NCBI GenBank assembly: GCA_029204225.1
Contig: CM055102.1
Location: forward strand, 42,559,229 to 42,623,228
Reading direction: 5' to 3'
Source of the DNA: Diphasiastrum complanatum
Taxonomy: Eukaryota > Streptophyta > Lycopodiopsida > Lycopodiales > Lycopodiaceae
Length of the DNA stretch: 64,000 bases
Translations under genes and position numbers: made by a program
The notes under the pieces: model-generated
What the model was told of the DNA's origin: nothing
What the model saw: the letters and a program-made list of their open reading frames with translations, nothing else
The model's database searches: none
Shown: piece by piece, positions 33,086-43,527 of the stretch
Position numbering within the stretch: the first letter of the stretch is position 1
Layout: each line of letters begins with the position of its first letter

Positions 33086-34457
33086 TTAAATTCCAGTTGT
33101 ATTCAGCAAATGTCGAAACAGAATTTAGTACAAGATCTACCCTTCATTAGCAAATCGAATTTTTCATGTGAAAGCTGTATTTCTAGCAAGCATGCTAGAA
33201 CTCCAGTCACTTCTGATTTAGTTCCTTCTTTTAAAGGTTCGTTAGATCTTGTACACATGGACATTTGTGGTCGTATGCAGACTATTTCCACAGGGGGAGA
33301 TGTCTATTTGCTGACTATCATTGATGACTTCTCTCGGAGGACTGCAACATATTTTGTGAAGAACAAATCCGAGACTCTCAAGTTCTTCATGCAGTTCAAG
33401 GCATCATCAGAAAAATCGACCCAGAGAAGAATCAAAGTTCTACGCTCTGATGCAAGGGAAGTATTTATCTCCACTGAGTTCAAAGCTTTCTGCAAGGCCA
33501 ATCAAATATATTCACAACAATATTCAGCCAGCTACTCATCTCAATCCAATGGTGTAGCTCAAAGGAAGAATCAGACACTCATCGCAAGTGCAAAGAGCAT
33601 GATGGCCCATGCATCTCTTCCAAAGAAATTCTGAGCAGAAGCTGTTACTACAGCAGCCTACCTTCAAAATCGATTCATCTCAGAGGCCTTGAATGGCAAG
33701 ACACCTTATGAGGTGTGGACATGATCGAAGCCATCACTCCAAATATTCGAGTGTTTGGATGTATAGCCTACTCACAGATCCCTACTGATCTAAGTAGGAA
33801 GCTGGACAACACTAGTAGAAGGTAGATCTTCATCAGCTATTCCTCAGACCATCAGACATACAAGCTCTTCAATTTGGACTCTCACAAGATCTTGATGAGC
33901 AAAAATGTCATTTTTGTGGAAGATCGGTTTATCAACCACAAGGGAAAAGCTACTTCAAATTCAGATCCTAGAATCGACACCAACAACTCCGACCAACTCA
34001 GGACTGATCAGGACACTGACACTAACACTGACTCAGACAACGAGGCAGTCCCTCAGCAAAACGAATTGCATCAGAGGATCGCAGTTAAACCCAAAAGATC
34101 GAACCGATCAAGACAGCCTCCATCTTGATTTATGGATGATCCGGCATGCTACTTGGTGCAGGAATCAAACGTTGTGTCAGAGGCAATGTCAATACCTGAT
34201 GTTGATAAAGAGAAGACCAATACATCTTTTTACGAGAATGATTTTATTCCAAACACGACAGACTCAAATTTTTATTTTCAGTCCGTATCGAATCCCTTCA
34301 TAATCATCACCTTTTATGTAAATGATATGTTACTATTTAGTAACAATATGAAATTATTGAAGGATTCAAAATGCATGTTAGCTCTATCAAAAGGAGCATC
34401 ATCTCAGATTTAACGATATGCTAAATTGAAGTTCAAAGCTTTTTCAGGATCCACATT
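33086..34457 (+). mobile_element. Copia family E remnant: integrase with mutated catalytic sites, reverse transcriptase stub
   Basis: A 174-codon frame covers CESCISSKHARTPV, LDLVHMDICGRMQT, FSRRTATYFVKNKSE and onward. The second Asp region reads RSDAREVF instead of RSDNGGE. The catalytic Glu is Gln (GVAQRKNQ, codon CAA at 33560). The post-integrase region is frame-shifted. Nearly all of reverse transcriptase is deleted, leaving FYVNDMLLF at about 34312, where the expected YVDD reads YVND. RNase H is missing and the fragment runs into a polypurine tract and LTR. The 5' half is absent. Confidence 0.85.
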
Positions 34458-34466
34458 AAGGGGGAG
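34458..34466 (+). promoter_or_regulatory. Polypurine tract of copia family E
   Basis: AAGGGGGAG immediately before the LTR start TGTTAGATTTC. Confidence 0.85.
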
Positions 34467-35165
34467 TGTTAGATTTCTTATGCTTGGCCTTAACAAATCG
34501 TTCAAGTAATGAGCATCCTAAAAACAACCGAAGGCCGACTACATATTTCGGACCTTCATATTTTACCCCTTTGAGAGTTTTTGTGCCTCAAATGTTTCTA
34601 AGACACCTTCGCCTTTTTCGCACTTTCGCGAAAAATGCGACACAGTGGCCAAAATGCCTCAGAATCCATTTCAGGCCTACCTTCATCTTTTTCGCATTTT
34701 TCCTACCTTCGCCTTTTTTTGCGTTTTCCCTACCTTCGCCTCGCATTTTTTCTACCTTCATCTTTTTCGCTTTTTTCTTGCCTTCGCTCTAAGGGCGCCT
34801 TCAGGTTTTCACAATAGTGGCTGACCGACGTCGCCAAAACAACTTGACAACCAAATATCCTAAGGGCGGTTACCAACCTTTGTACATATACAAAACTGGA
34901 GTAAATGGCAGTTAAGGCTTATAAGATATTTGTCTCTCGACACTTGTAAATATATATATACTAGCTGAATCAAGCTATGTAAGCGTTCTTTTTCAATTAG
35001 AGTTATCTGTAGTCAGCGTTATCATGCTCAGCAAGCTGAAGTTATTACTTCAAGCCATTGTACTCACTGTTGATATTAATCAGAGTGCAATTTTTGTCTC
35101 ACTAGTGTATTGTTCATTTGAGCAATTTGTATGAATCATTCTTCTTGAATATTTCTGCTGCTAAC
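34467..35165 (+). mobile_element. Copia family E 3' LTR, right edge uncertain
   Basis: Begins TGTTAGATTTCTTATGC after the polypurine tract. It contains the TTCGCATTTTT minisatellite and a TATATATATA box near 34955. The right end is not marked by a clear CA plus target duplication; 35165 is an estimate. Confidence 0.65.
34595..34800. repeat. CCTTCGCCTTTTTCGCATTTTT minisatellite inside the LTR
   Basis: Six or so imperfect 24-30 bp units of the type CTACCTTC(G/A)(C/T)CTTTTTCGC are strung across the LTR U3. Similar words occur in the family B LTRs at 17.9, 57.4 and 61.5 kb. Confidence 0.75.
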
Positions 35166-35741
35166 TGTTGCGTTTCCGTTTCTACACGCCTACGCTCAAA
35201 GCTTCGAGCTTCCGCTGCCGGTCATCCCCACGTTTTACGACACGTTGTTCAAGTTGTTCCAATAACCGTGAGTCTCTGAGGCCTGTGATTGAGTACTACT
35301 GTCGCAGGTGCGATGAAAAGACGACAGAGAAAAGACCAAGGTGCTCACTAATTCGCAGGTGCGATGAAAAGATGAAGATAAAAGACCAACTTGCTCACTT
35401 TGTTTGACGAACTGTGCAACTAAGCACTATTGCAACATGTGTGACAAAGAAAAGATGGATCGTATGGAAAGTAAGATGGACTTCTTGCAATTGAAGTGGC
35501 AACCTGAAGGTACTAAGGAAGGCGACAATGTGTCTACAAGTCTTGCATTTCATCTTCTCTGCTCTGATTTGCGTTGCAGTGCATCACATAGCTGTAGTTT
35601 CAAGTTTTGCCGCGTTTGTACTGGATTTGTGTAGATTAGGCATTTGCATGCTGCTTTTGTGTGCCCTTTCTCGCTATGCTCTCAATCCAAGGATTAGATC
35701 CTCCCATGAATGCTCTCTCGGCATTCTCTCGGCATTGGAGT
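35166..35741 (+). other. Short coding-like stretch with in-frame 51-bp repeat, unassigned
   Basis: Two units starting TCGCAGGTGCGATGAAAAG at 35302 and 35353 (period 51, 17 codons) encode RRCDEK-type peptides. A second frame nearby carries CNMCDKEKMDRMESKMDFLQ. Paired Cys in these peptides suggest part of a small zinc-binding or gag-like protein, but no family can be named and the frames are short. Confidence 0.3.
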
Positions 35742-35763
35742 TGAGAGAGAGAGAGAGAGAGAG
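35742..35763. repeat. (GA)n short microsatellite
   Basis: About 11 GA units. Confidence 0.9.
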
Positions 35764-35834
35764 ACTCAGGCCATTCATTTTGAAAGGCATCAACTGACCA
35801 TAACGTCAGTTAACGGGCCCTCCTCGCCCGTTAT

Positions 35835-37003
35835 CTAATACATACCACCATCAATATTGCTCAAAAGAATAGGACATGCTGGTGCTTCCTTCCAAGCGTC
35901 CACACGCAACTGGAATCCATTCTCATTCGTCATGGATAGATCCAGCACCACCACTCTATGTCCAAAATTGTTGCGGAAATAGATGAAATTGCGCCCCCGA
36001 GTATCAATATAAGTTAGGTGAACACGTAGGTTTGCATGGCGTAAGGATAAGGAGGAACGGAGCTGGCAGCCATCCCGGCAGGTGAGGATTAAATTTCCAA
36101 ACCTTGATGCTCCTTACTATCAGGCCTTTTCCCTGAGTTCCCACCGGGATGAGATTATTGTTGCAATTCAATAACACAGCTGCTCCTGGAAGGGCGCAGA
36201 ACAAGCCTGGCATTGGATATAGATTTGGAGTAAAGGACGATTGCAGATCAAATTGGTGCAAATCAAAAAGCTGGTATCCTTCTGTTTCACCGCGTAGCGT
36301 TGTATTATGGAAAATATTTTACAAAATATCTTCGCAAATGATGCTGCTTCCTTGCATCTCCCAGCCCGGGGTTCCGCAAGCAGCCCGCAAGATATTTTCC
36401 CAGCTATGGGTTTGGTCATATGAATAAACAAACACATGATTAGAATAATTTTCTGCATACTGGTCATGCATCTCGTTACGATTACTTTGTATTCGCAATA
36501 TTGGTGGTGAAATTGGGTTTGAAAGTTATTCTGAGGGTGTATCCTTCTTCGTAGGCGGGTAGACTTACATAACTTCGTGTAGACGGATCAATTCTTTTCG
36601 GTAGAGTTCTAAATCTTTGGGTATACGGATCAAACAGTTCCAGCTCGTACGTCGCATACACCAGAATTTGCGAATAACTTGATGCAGACACCAATCCATC
36701 TGTGGAGGCAGTTTTGTGCCACATATAGTTGATCCGCCGCTCCCTTGAACGATAAAGCGGAAGCGAAAATTTATACCACCTGTTGTTGCTGATAGGATCG
36801 TAAGCCCATGGGAGACCAATGTCCCCTTGGTAGAGCCATTTAGCTACTACATACAAAGGACGGGGCTGAGATAGGTCATATGCCACTGGTACTAGCCGTG
36901 CTGTAGTTGCAAGGATCCGGTTTAAGCGACGGCAAGCGTAACTAGCCATGAACGTACGTGCCTCCAATACGAAGAGGCACATTCGAGATTACTTGAATGA
37001 ACC
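35835..37003 (-). pseudogene. F-box/kelch-type protein, frame-disrupted
   Basis: Minus-strand reading begins near 37003. The first frame (to 36482) has LPWAYDPISNNRWYKFSLPL, ILVYATYELELFDPYTQRF and AYEEGYTLRITFKP, typical of the kelch-like C-terminal part of plant F-box proteins. It shifts near 36475 into VFVYSYDQTHSWENIL and WEMQGSSIICEDIL, has a TAA near 36320, and continues through LLNCNNNLIPVGTQGKGL and SIKVWKFNPHLPGW. It shifts again near 36000 and ends NFIYFRNNFGHRVVVLDL...LLSNIDGGMY at 35835. No F-box is visible at the N terminus. Such proteins are normally substrate adaptors of SCF ubiquitin ligases. This copy is dead unless the breaks are assembly errors. Confidence 0.65.
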
Positions 37004-37200
37004 CATGATCTGATCTCTCTCATCACTATTATCATCCTGCTCATTCTGGTTCACCACTAGTTTGGGTGGCACATTTTTCGGGTATCCTGAACAAGTGATA
37101 ATTAGGATCCATATCACTAATGGATTTTTGGTGACTATTTTGCCCATTTCTGAACAGATTTAAAAGCAGAATAGTCACCTGTTTTTTTAAAAGAAAAAAT

Positions 37201-37318
37201 TAGTGCAGATTTTGCCTGCGTCTACCACGTGGCAGCATCGGATTGGTCTCAAATTTTTTTAGTGCTAATTTTGCTTGCGCCTGCCACGTGGCAGCAAAGG
37301 ATTGGTTTAAGATATTCT
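37201..37318. repeat. 59-bp tandem repeat with CCACGTGGCAG core
   Basis: TAGTGC(A/T)(G/A)ATTTTGC starts at 37201 and 37260. Both units contain CCACGTGGCAGCA and GGATTGGT, so a G-box-like palindrome is present twice. Confidence 0.85.
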
Positions 37319-37488
37319 AAATTTAATTACCTACCAAGCAGGAAATCACATGGTACTTTCTAACTCCGACGTTGACGTTTCCTTCCAAAGAAACTGGAAA
37401 CATGTCAACGACTGTCATTTTTCTTTGAAAACAGGTCACCGACTTTCATTTATCATCTTTTTCAGAAGAGATGATTCAAATAGTAGCG

Positions 37489-37636
37489 CAAATTACGCCC
37501 GACAGTGGGCAAGAGCAGGCCCGCTACTGACAAAAGTAGTGGTCAGAACCTACATCGCCGCAGAGCGGCTCGATAGGTACTGACCACCATGCCGGGTAGC
37601 GGGCCCGCTCATGCCCGCTACCCAGTACTTAATTTG
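37489..37636. mobile_element. Fold-back MITE-like element 1
   Basis: The ends form an inverted repeat of about 40 bp: CAAATTA...GGCCCGCTAC on the left against GTAGCGGGCCC...TAATTTG on the right. No coding sequence lies between them. A diverged copy follows at 37800. Confidence 0.7.
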
Positions 37637-37799
37637 CATGAGGACTGCTAGCGAACACGTGTCACAATTTTATAGGCTTTGAACACATGTTCAGAGCCAT
37701 ATTTTTTGCCATACCATAATTAGCTACCACGTAATTAAGTGTTCTATCTAAAAACGGACAGCTGGCACCTCAAACTATCTAAAAATAGAAAGTTGGCAA

Positions 37800-37950
37800 C
37801 AAATTATGTCTAGTAGCGGGCGTGAGAGGACCTGCTACTAGGAAAATGGTGGTGAGTACCTACCTCGCCGTAGAAAGCAGCTTGGTACGTAATGACCGCC
37901 AATTACACTAGGTAGCGGGCTTGGTCACGCCCGCTACCTAGTTCAAATTA
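37800..37950. mobile_element. Fold-back MITE-like element 2 (related to element 1)
   Basis: Shares CAAATTA, GTAGCGGGC, GTACCTAC and CCGCTACC words with element 1 in the same order. Its own ends pair as CTAGTAGCGGGCGTGA against TCACGCCCGCTACCTAG. Confidence 0.65.
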
Positions 37951-37987
37951 GTGGGGGTGTACTACATAAGCTAGTTGCAAACGTACT

Positions 37988-38116
37988 ATGGAAGGGGCTG
38001 GCCACTCTGCCTGACAAGGATTTCCAAATTTTTCTAGGTGAGGCCCAAAGAGGCTAAGCCTAAATTTTTTTGGAAAGCCAAATCGGGCAGAATGGCTTGT
38101 GCCCAGCCCCTTCCAT
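37988..38116. mobile_element. Fold-back MITE-like element 3 (129 bp)
   Basis: Begins ATGGAAGGGGCTGG and ends with its complement CCAGCCCCTTCCAT. The inverted arms extend about 60 bp with mismatches (TTTCCAAATTTTTCTAGG against CCTAAATTTTTTTGGAAA). It is unrelated to elements 1 and 2. No certain target duplication is seen. Confidence 0.75.
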
Positions 38117-39036
38117 TGAGTAATGGATACTTCGACGTTTTCCACGTCTACATTATGAAGCATAATGCACTTCTTTGTTAGGTAGCTATGGCGGAGGTCT
38201 GTAGAGTTTGAAGTCGGGTAGACGGTGGATGTCTACAGAATTTTAAATAGGCAAGTTTCTTTCTCACATCAAGAGGTGTGTAGGTGTGTGTGATGTTCTT
38301 CTGCGTAGTTTGAGTTTTTTTGCATGCTAGTTTGTCTTTCAACGTGTTTCACATGACAATTACAAAACAGAATAGGCATTATGAAATTAGAATACGCATC
38401 AACACTTAAATTCAATATGTTTTTGCATTTTATGAAATGGAATAAGTTTGTTTTTTTTACAATATTTATTACTTGAAATTATGCCATGTAATATGCCACT
38501 TGAATTTTGTTGTGCAATTAGACATGACATGTCTACTTTTTTGGGGGCATAAAAAAGCCATAAGTATCCATTGCTACCTAGTATTTATGCTCATGTCCAA
38601 TGATTTTCTGCCACACGGAAGGTGTCATGTTATGTTTAAACATTTGAATGATAGGGATGACCATATTTTTTGAGTTTTCTAAATGAGAAAGTACCCAATT
38701 AGTGGAAATATGGGCTCAAAATGGGCCGTTTAACAAGTTTGACTTTAGAGAGAGATTACATCGAGAGAAAAGAATTTTTGGCAACCTTTAAACGCCATAT
38801 TCCATGTTTTTGGTGTTGCTCGTTGTTAGAGGTGAAAATTAATGCCTAAAACCTGACTCACTAGGATTTACAATTTGTCCGTTGTGTCAATAACCAGATC
38901 ACAAAAAAGTAAAATACGATATTATTTATGTAAAATTAACAGCAATCACATGACACCATCCATTGTGATACAATGACATTCCATAGAACCTGTAAATGAG
39001 AAGTAATTTAATATTCTGCAAGAGTAATAGAGTACA
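38117..39036. other. AT-rich sequence, no gene seen
   Basis: No open frame with motifs and no clear repeat. Confidence 0.4.
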
Positions 39037-39560
39037 CACTATTGCAAGAAATGTGTATAGCGACAAAAGTTTGCGATGTTTTATTTGTAAAAAACTAATT
39101 GTCGCGTAGCGATTGTAATACCAACAAATATTTTTGTTTAAACATTGTTCAAATAATGTCACTTTGTGATACTTGATTGTCATCGTGCTACTCTATGTAA
39201 ATGACGCTTTGCTATATTTTTTTAAGCGACGTTTGTTTGACGTCTAGCAATGTTTGGTATTTAACGTCGTCACGCGACGCTGTGTAAATCTATCAGAAAA
39301 ATAACCCGAGTGATCAATTTTTGAAAAGAAACGGTTATTGATCGTCGTGTCACGACCAAAAAAGTGAGCGGCATTTCAGCGACAATTAAGCAACGATTAA
39401 CCATCTACACCAATCAAATGTCGTCAGCAGGCGACGTCGTTATAACTTTGTAGACTGTAAATCCCGAGATATGTTTTTTGGAAAGTGACGATTATTTAAT
39501 GTCACTAGTGATTTATAAATCACAACACCATAACGTCGTCGGACGATGTTATATATTTTT
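39037..39560 (+). mobile_element. Possible CACTA transposon end
   Basis: CACTATTGCAAGAAATGTG resembles the CACTACAAGAAA-type termini of plant CACTA elements. It is followed by a subterminal region rich in GCGAC/GTCGC words in both orientations (for example 39057, 39101, 39220, 39268, 39432). No opposite terminus or target duplication was found. A perfect 16-bp palindrome GTGATTTATAAATCAC lies at 39508-39523. Confidence 0.35.
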
Positions 39561-39708
39561 GGAGCTAGATTAGATGATTCCTAGATTAGATATGATATCC
39601 TCTCTCTTTGCCATATGTGTGGATGTTCTTTATACAAATATGGAGCATGTTGAGTCTTTTCAAAATTAATGTTCCTTATATGATACGACAAAGATGAAAA
39701 AAACAAAA

Positions 39709-40517
39709 TGTTTCTGTTACCAAAGCTCTGTTAGCTTTCAACTCCCAACCTGACGAAAAGACACGAACGCAAAATATTCGCAAAAGAAAAATGTTCGCGA
39801 CACAACAGGAGAAAGTCAGACGACACGAAGCGACACAAAAATCTTCGTGAAACTTTCGACCTTCATGCTCCAAAGGATCAAGAAGATCATACAAGTACCA
39901 TGAAGTACACATCCCTAATCTGATATGACGTCAGCGAAAGAGCGTTAGGATGTGCCTAACCCACCATTCTTGTAATTCATGATTAGTTATAGGTTGTTTA
40001 ATCTATCTAATCAAATATGCTACTATGAATATATGCAATTGCTAGATGCATCAAACAATAGCAGGTAGACAATATACAGAATAGAAGTCCGCCTGTGAGC
40101 GACACAATTTTGTAAGCAGGATCTACAGAGATCCAAAAATTCCGCTAGTAAGCAAGACATTATTCGTGGGAGAACGCCGCTTCTCTCATGCCAATGTGCT
40201 GTGTGGATCTGTCACACAGTGCTTGAAACAAAGAGGATCAATAGATGATATTGTAGCTGTTACGCACATACCACTCTCAATGTTTGTATGATCTTGAATA
40301 AATTATTGTCTGCTATTGCTCATGTATCTCATTCACTTGTTTTATCAATTTCGCACACTGGTTCAATTTTGTTAAATGCTGTATTAATTCATAACGTAGG
40401 TAAGCAGTGTCTGTCTACTTTCAGGAAGACTATAGGAATGATATAGCAGGCAGTGACCAACAATCATATCCGAAATCCATCCAAATTCATTTCGTTCACG
40501 ATTAATTTGTTTTTGCA
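39709..40517 (+). mobile_element. Copia family A LTR, unit 1 (809 bp)
   Basis: TGTTTCTGTTACC to TTTTTGCA, followed four bases later by the primer-binding site. It is near-identical by eye along its length to the LTR at 43528-44343. Confidence 0.88.
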
Positions 40518-40521
40518 TCAG

Positions 40522-40533
40522 TGGTATCAGAGC
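40522..40533 (+). promoter_or_regulatory. Copia primer-binding site (perfect), second partial copy downstream
   Basis: TGGTATCAGAGC matches the canonical sequence. A TGGTATTAGAGC lies 48 bp downstream at 40570-40581. The same doublet occurs in the next unit (44348 and 44392), so it is a family A feature. Confidence 0.85.
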
Positions 40534-40677
40534 GTTCTTAACGTTTCCGAATTTACCAATTTCCATGAGTGGTATTAGAGCTTTTCATAGTCTGACATAG
40601 CCACAAAGCTATCAGATCTAGGAGGCTAAGCATTCGAGACAAAGAACCATTAACAAGTAAGAACACAATTCACAGCC

Positions 40678-41902
40678 ATGGCTTCAATAAGCATTATACA
40701 ATCGAAGATCTGTACAATCCTCGACTCATCAGGATCTAACTTCCTAGCATGGAAAGTTAAGACCTCGCTTATACTAAAGGGAGAAGGATTATTTCCCTGA
40801 GTAGATGGCACCGAGGACATGCCTACAACAACAGGCAAGGAGCTACGTGAATGGAGAGAGAAGAATGACAATGCAGTAGTCGTGTTATCATCATCCATCA
40901 AGGATAGCCTAACACTTGACCTGGCTACACTCTCTAAAACAAAAGAGATGTGGGATACTTTACTCACAAGATTTTAGACGAAATCACACAGTCAAATCAT
41001 GCTACTCGAAGATCAGCTGACAAATCTGCGATGGGATGGTAAAGATCTCACATCCTTTATCAGGAAGATGAAAGATCTGTTCTTTTCATTACACAATTCT
41101 AGAGCAGAAAATGCAGTATCAACAGAGAAGCAGCTTACCTATTTGTTGAGAGCCTTACCAAGATCCTTCTAGACAACCAGAACGCTGCTAGCAAAGGATC
41201 CTACTATGACACTCGAAAAGACAGTTATCGAGATTTGAGAAGAAGTCGAAGCTCGAGAGCACCTTGATCACAAGGATGCTTTTGACCAAGCCCTCTATAG
41301 CAACAAAGAAAAGACTAAGAAGGAATTCAAGCCTAAGAGAGAGTTAGATCAAAAGCAGGATCGAGATCAGCAAGCAGAAGGAGCCAGCAAAGGCAAACTT
41401 GAGGAACAAAGAAAAGCCAAAGTAACAGAGTGGAGACAAGAAGACATGCATGAGATGCAGACGCGAAGGACATACTGTCAATTCGTGTTGGCTTAATCCA
41501 AAAATTGAGTGTATCCACTGTCATAAGAAGGGTCATGCAGCCATGGACTGCCGCCTGAACCCAAGAAACAAACAAGTTCAAAACAAACAGGAGAACAATA
41601 ATAGTTCATCCTATGTCGAGGAGCTAGAGAGCTCAAAGATGGACGAAGAAAGATCGAATCACGGAAATTCGACCACCTACATCCATGCAGACATGTGTGC
41701 AGTATCAACACCTGACACATAGGAGGTAATCCTTGATTCAGGAGCTACCTCGCACTTCGTTACATCAAGATGGATCATGTCTGCTTTTTGAAGTGCAGAT
41801 CCATCAAGATTTATCAATCTTGTAGATGGATCAAAGCATCAAGTGAATGATATTGGTTCACTATGGCTCAACACTAACGAAAGAAACAGACGACTCGAAG
41901 AT
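40678..41902 (+). mobile_element. Copia family A unit 1: gag and protease
   Basis: gag starts at 40678 (MASIS; LDSSGSNFLAWKVKTSL) and has stops at former Trp/Gln positions (for example 40798, 40975, 41170). Two zinc knuckles lie at about 41440-41560 (CMRCRREGHTVNSC, CIHCHKKGHAAMDC). Protease EVILDSGATSHFVTS follows at about 41727. Homology with the second unit ends at about 41902, where unrelated sequence begins; integrase and reverse transcriptase are missing. Confidence 0.88.
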
Positions 41903-43290
41903 GTGAAAATTTGTATAGACCAAATAGACCAAGAAATAAAGGCTATCCAGTCTTCCATTCTTTTTGTATGAAACATATTTTGAATATTAGAGCTTATTAC
42001 TCTAACTGATGAATTATGAGTGCAAGTATCATTACCAGAAGACAAGAAATGAAACTGTAGAGCAATGTTAGCAGTTTGATATGCAGGTTCTAGATAAAGA
42101 ATCTAATGATGAACCATTTGATGGTATGGCTTCTAACCTTTTCCTAAGGGTATGTGCAGGTACTAAGAAGAGTACCTGAAGAAGGAATCCAAAGAAGCTT
42201 CTTAAAGCTTAAAGACGGTACCTGAAGAAGGCCCAATCGAGATAAAGAAGGCTCACTCGAGTCTATAAAGACTGGGAGAAGAAACCAAAGGACTGATCAC
42301 CCTTTGTGTCACACATATACAAAGCCTTTCCCATGACATGAAAAATACTTGGGTGGATCCCAATGCTGTACACAAAGAAATATTCAACTTAAAAGTGACT
42401 AACATTGAATGTTAGGCTACCTACCTTCTATCCTTATCAATATGTAGCTTACCTACTTTTCCACATGGCTTGAAAGCAATAGGACATCTAGGAAAATGCG
42501 CCCTCCTACTCCTTCCCTTTTGCTCTAACTAAGTGATAAACAGCTGAACACCACAATCAAACTAGAAATGATTCCCTCACATCCTGTCACACGCGTGGAA
42601 AGTATAGTACGTTGTTCAGATTCAAATCTATTCATTAGACACAAAAAACATGACATTCATCATTCATCAATTCCTCATCAAAGAGCAAACTTGCCAAAAT
42701 CACCATCTCTTGATATTCTCTCAAAGTATGTACAAAATGAGCTCTCAATCCATATCAAATGATCTCTCATACCTATACACCTCACCCTCTTACTTTACTT
42801 ATCCTAGAGTCTCCCTTACACCTCTCACACTTACTTTGGACACCTCAACCACTTCCTAAAGACTACACATTCTCTATAAAAGGACTAACTTGCCCCTCTC
42901 CCTCATTATTCATCTCCCATTCATTTTTGCTTTGCCTCTTGCTCTTTCTTGCCAGTGTGTGTGTGTAGGTGCTTGGAAGAAAGCTTGGAGCTATCGCTTG
43001 AGGAGGATCTATCAAGCTTGGACTGGAATCACTTTTGGAACCACTTTCACACACACTCACTTTCTCCTACCTCTTTCATCTCTCTCTCTCTCTCTAAAAC
43101 TTTTACACCATCCATAAGACTGATGGCCATGCATGTCACACCATCCATGACTTGATGGCTTTGCATGTCACACCATCCATGACTTGATGACTTTGCATGT
43201 CACATCATCCATAACTTTTTGGTCATGCATGTCTGATTTAGGAGTTGCATGTCTAACTTAGAAGCTGCATGTCTGATTTAGTAAATCCGC
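41903..43290 (+). other. Foreign segment replacing integrase and reverse transcriptase in copia A unit 1
   Basis: About 1.4 kb unrelated to copia. An early stretch reads as a peptide (TRNETVEQC, stop, QFDMQVLDKESNDEPFDGMA). The middle is C/T-rich and contains CTCTATAAAAGG near 42873 and TCTCTCTC runs, giving it an LTR- or promoter-like look. The right end is the CATGCATGTC minisatellite. Confidence 0.5.
43104..43276. repeat. Minisatellite of CACCATCCATGACTTGATG and GCATGTCTGATTTAG units
   Basis: Roughly four units of about 33 bp (CATCCATGACTTGATGGCTTTGCATGTCAC type) pass into three units of about 22 bp built on GCATGTCTGATTTAG. The shared word GCATGTC links the two arrays. Confidence 0.85.
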
Positions 43291-43527
43291 AATACACCTG
43301 ACAAAGGATCCTGTGTTTCACTCAAGGACGAAACACATCGCAATCAAGTACCACTTGATAAGGGATCTGATCAGGAAGAAGATGTTGCAGACTGCTTTCG
43401 TTAGAATGAAGGAAATGGTTGTTGACATTTTCACAAAGGCCTTAGACAAAGGTCTGTTTGAGAAACAGAGGAGCAGTCTTGGAGTCATCAGGCTATCACG
43501 CTTTGAGAGGGAGCTAAAGAAACAAAA
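43291..43527 (+). mobile_element. Copia family A unit 1: RNase H end
   Basis: The frame encodes FHSRTKHIAIKYHLIRDLIR, VDIFTKAL and GLFEKQRSSLGVIRLS, the usual last 70 residues of copia RNase H, and runs directly into the LTR at 43528. Confidence 0.85.

Noticed and set aside
35404-35797. Overlapping Cys-rich frames as a zinc-finger gene
   Set aside because: Cys spacing does not match a known finger, and the frames are short and overlap in different phases.
42863-43155. Overlapping Ser/Leu/Pro-rich short frames
   Set aside because: They come from C/T-rich promoter-like and minisatellite sequence.
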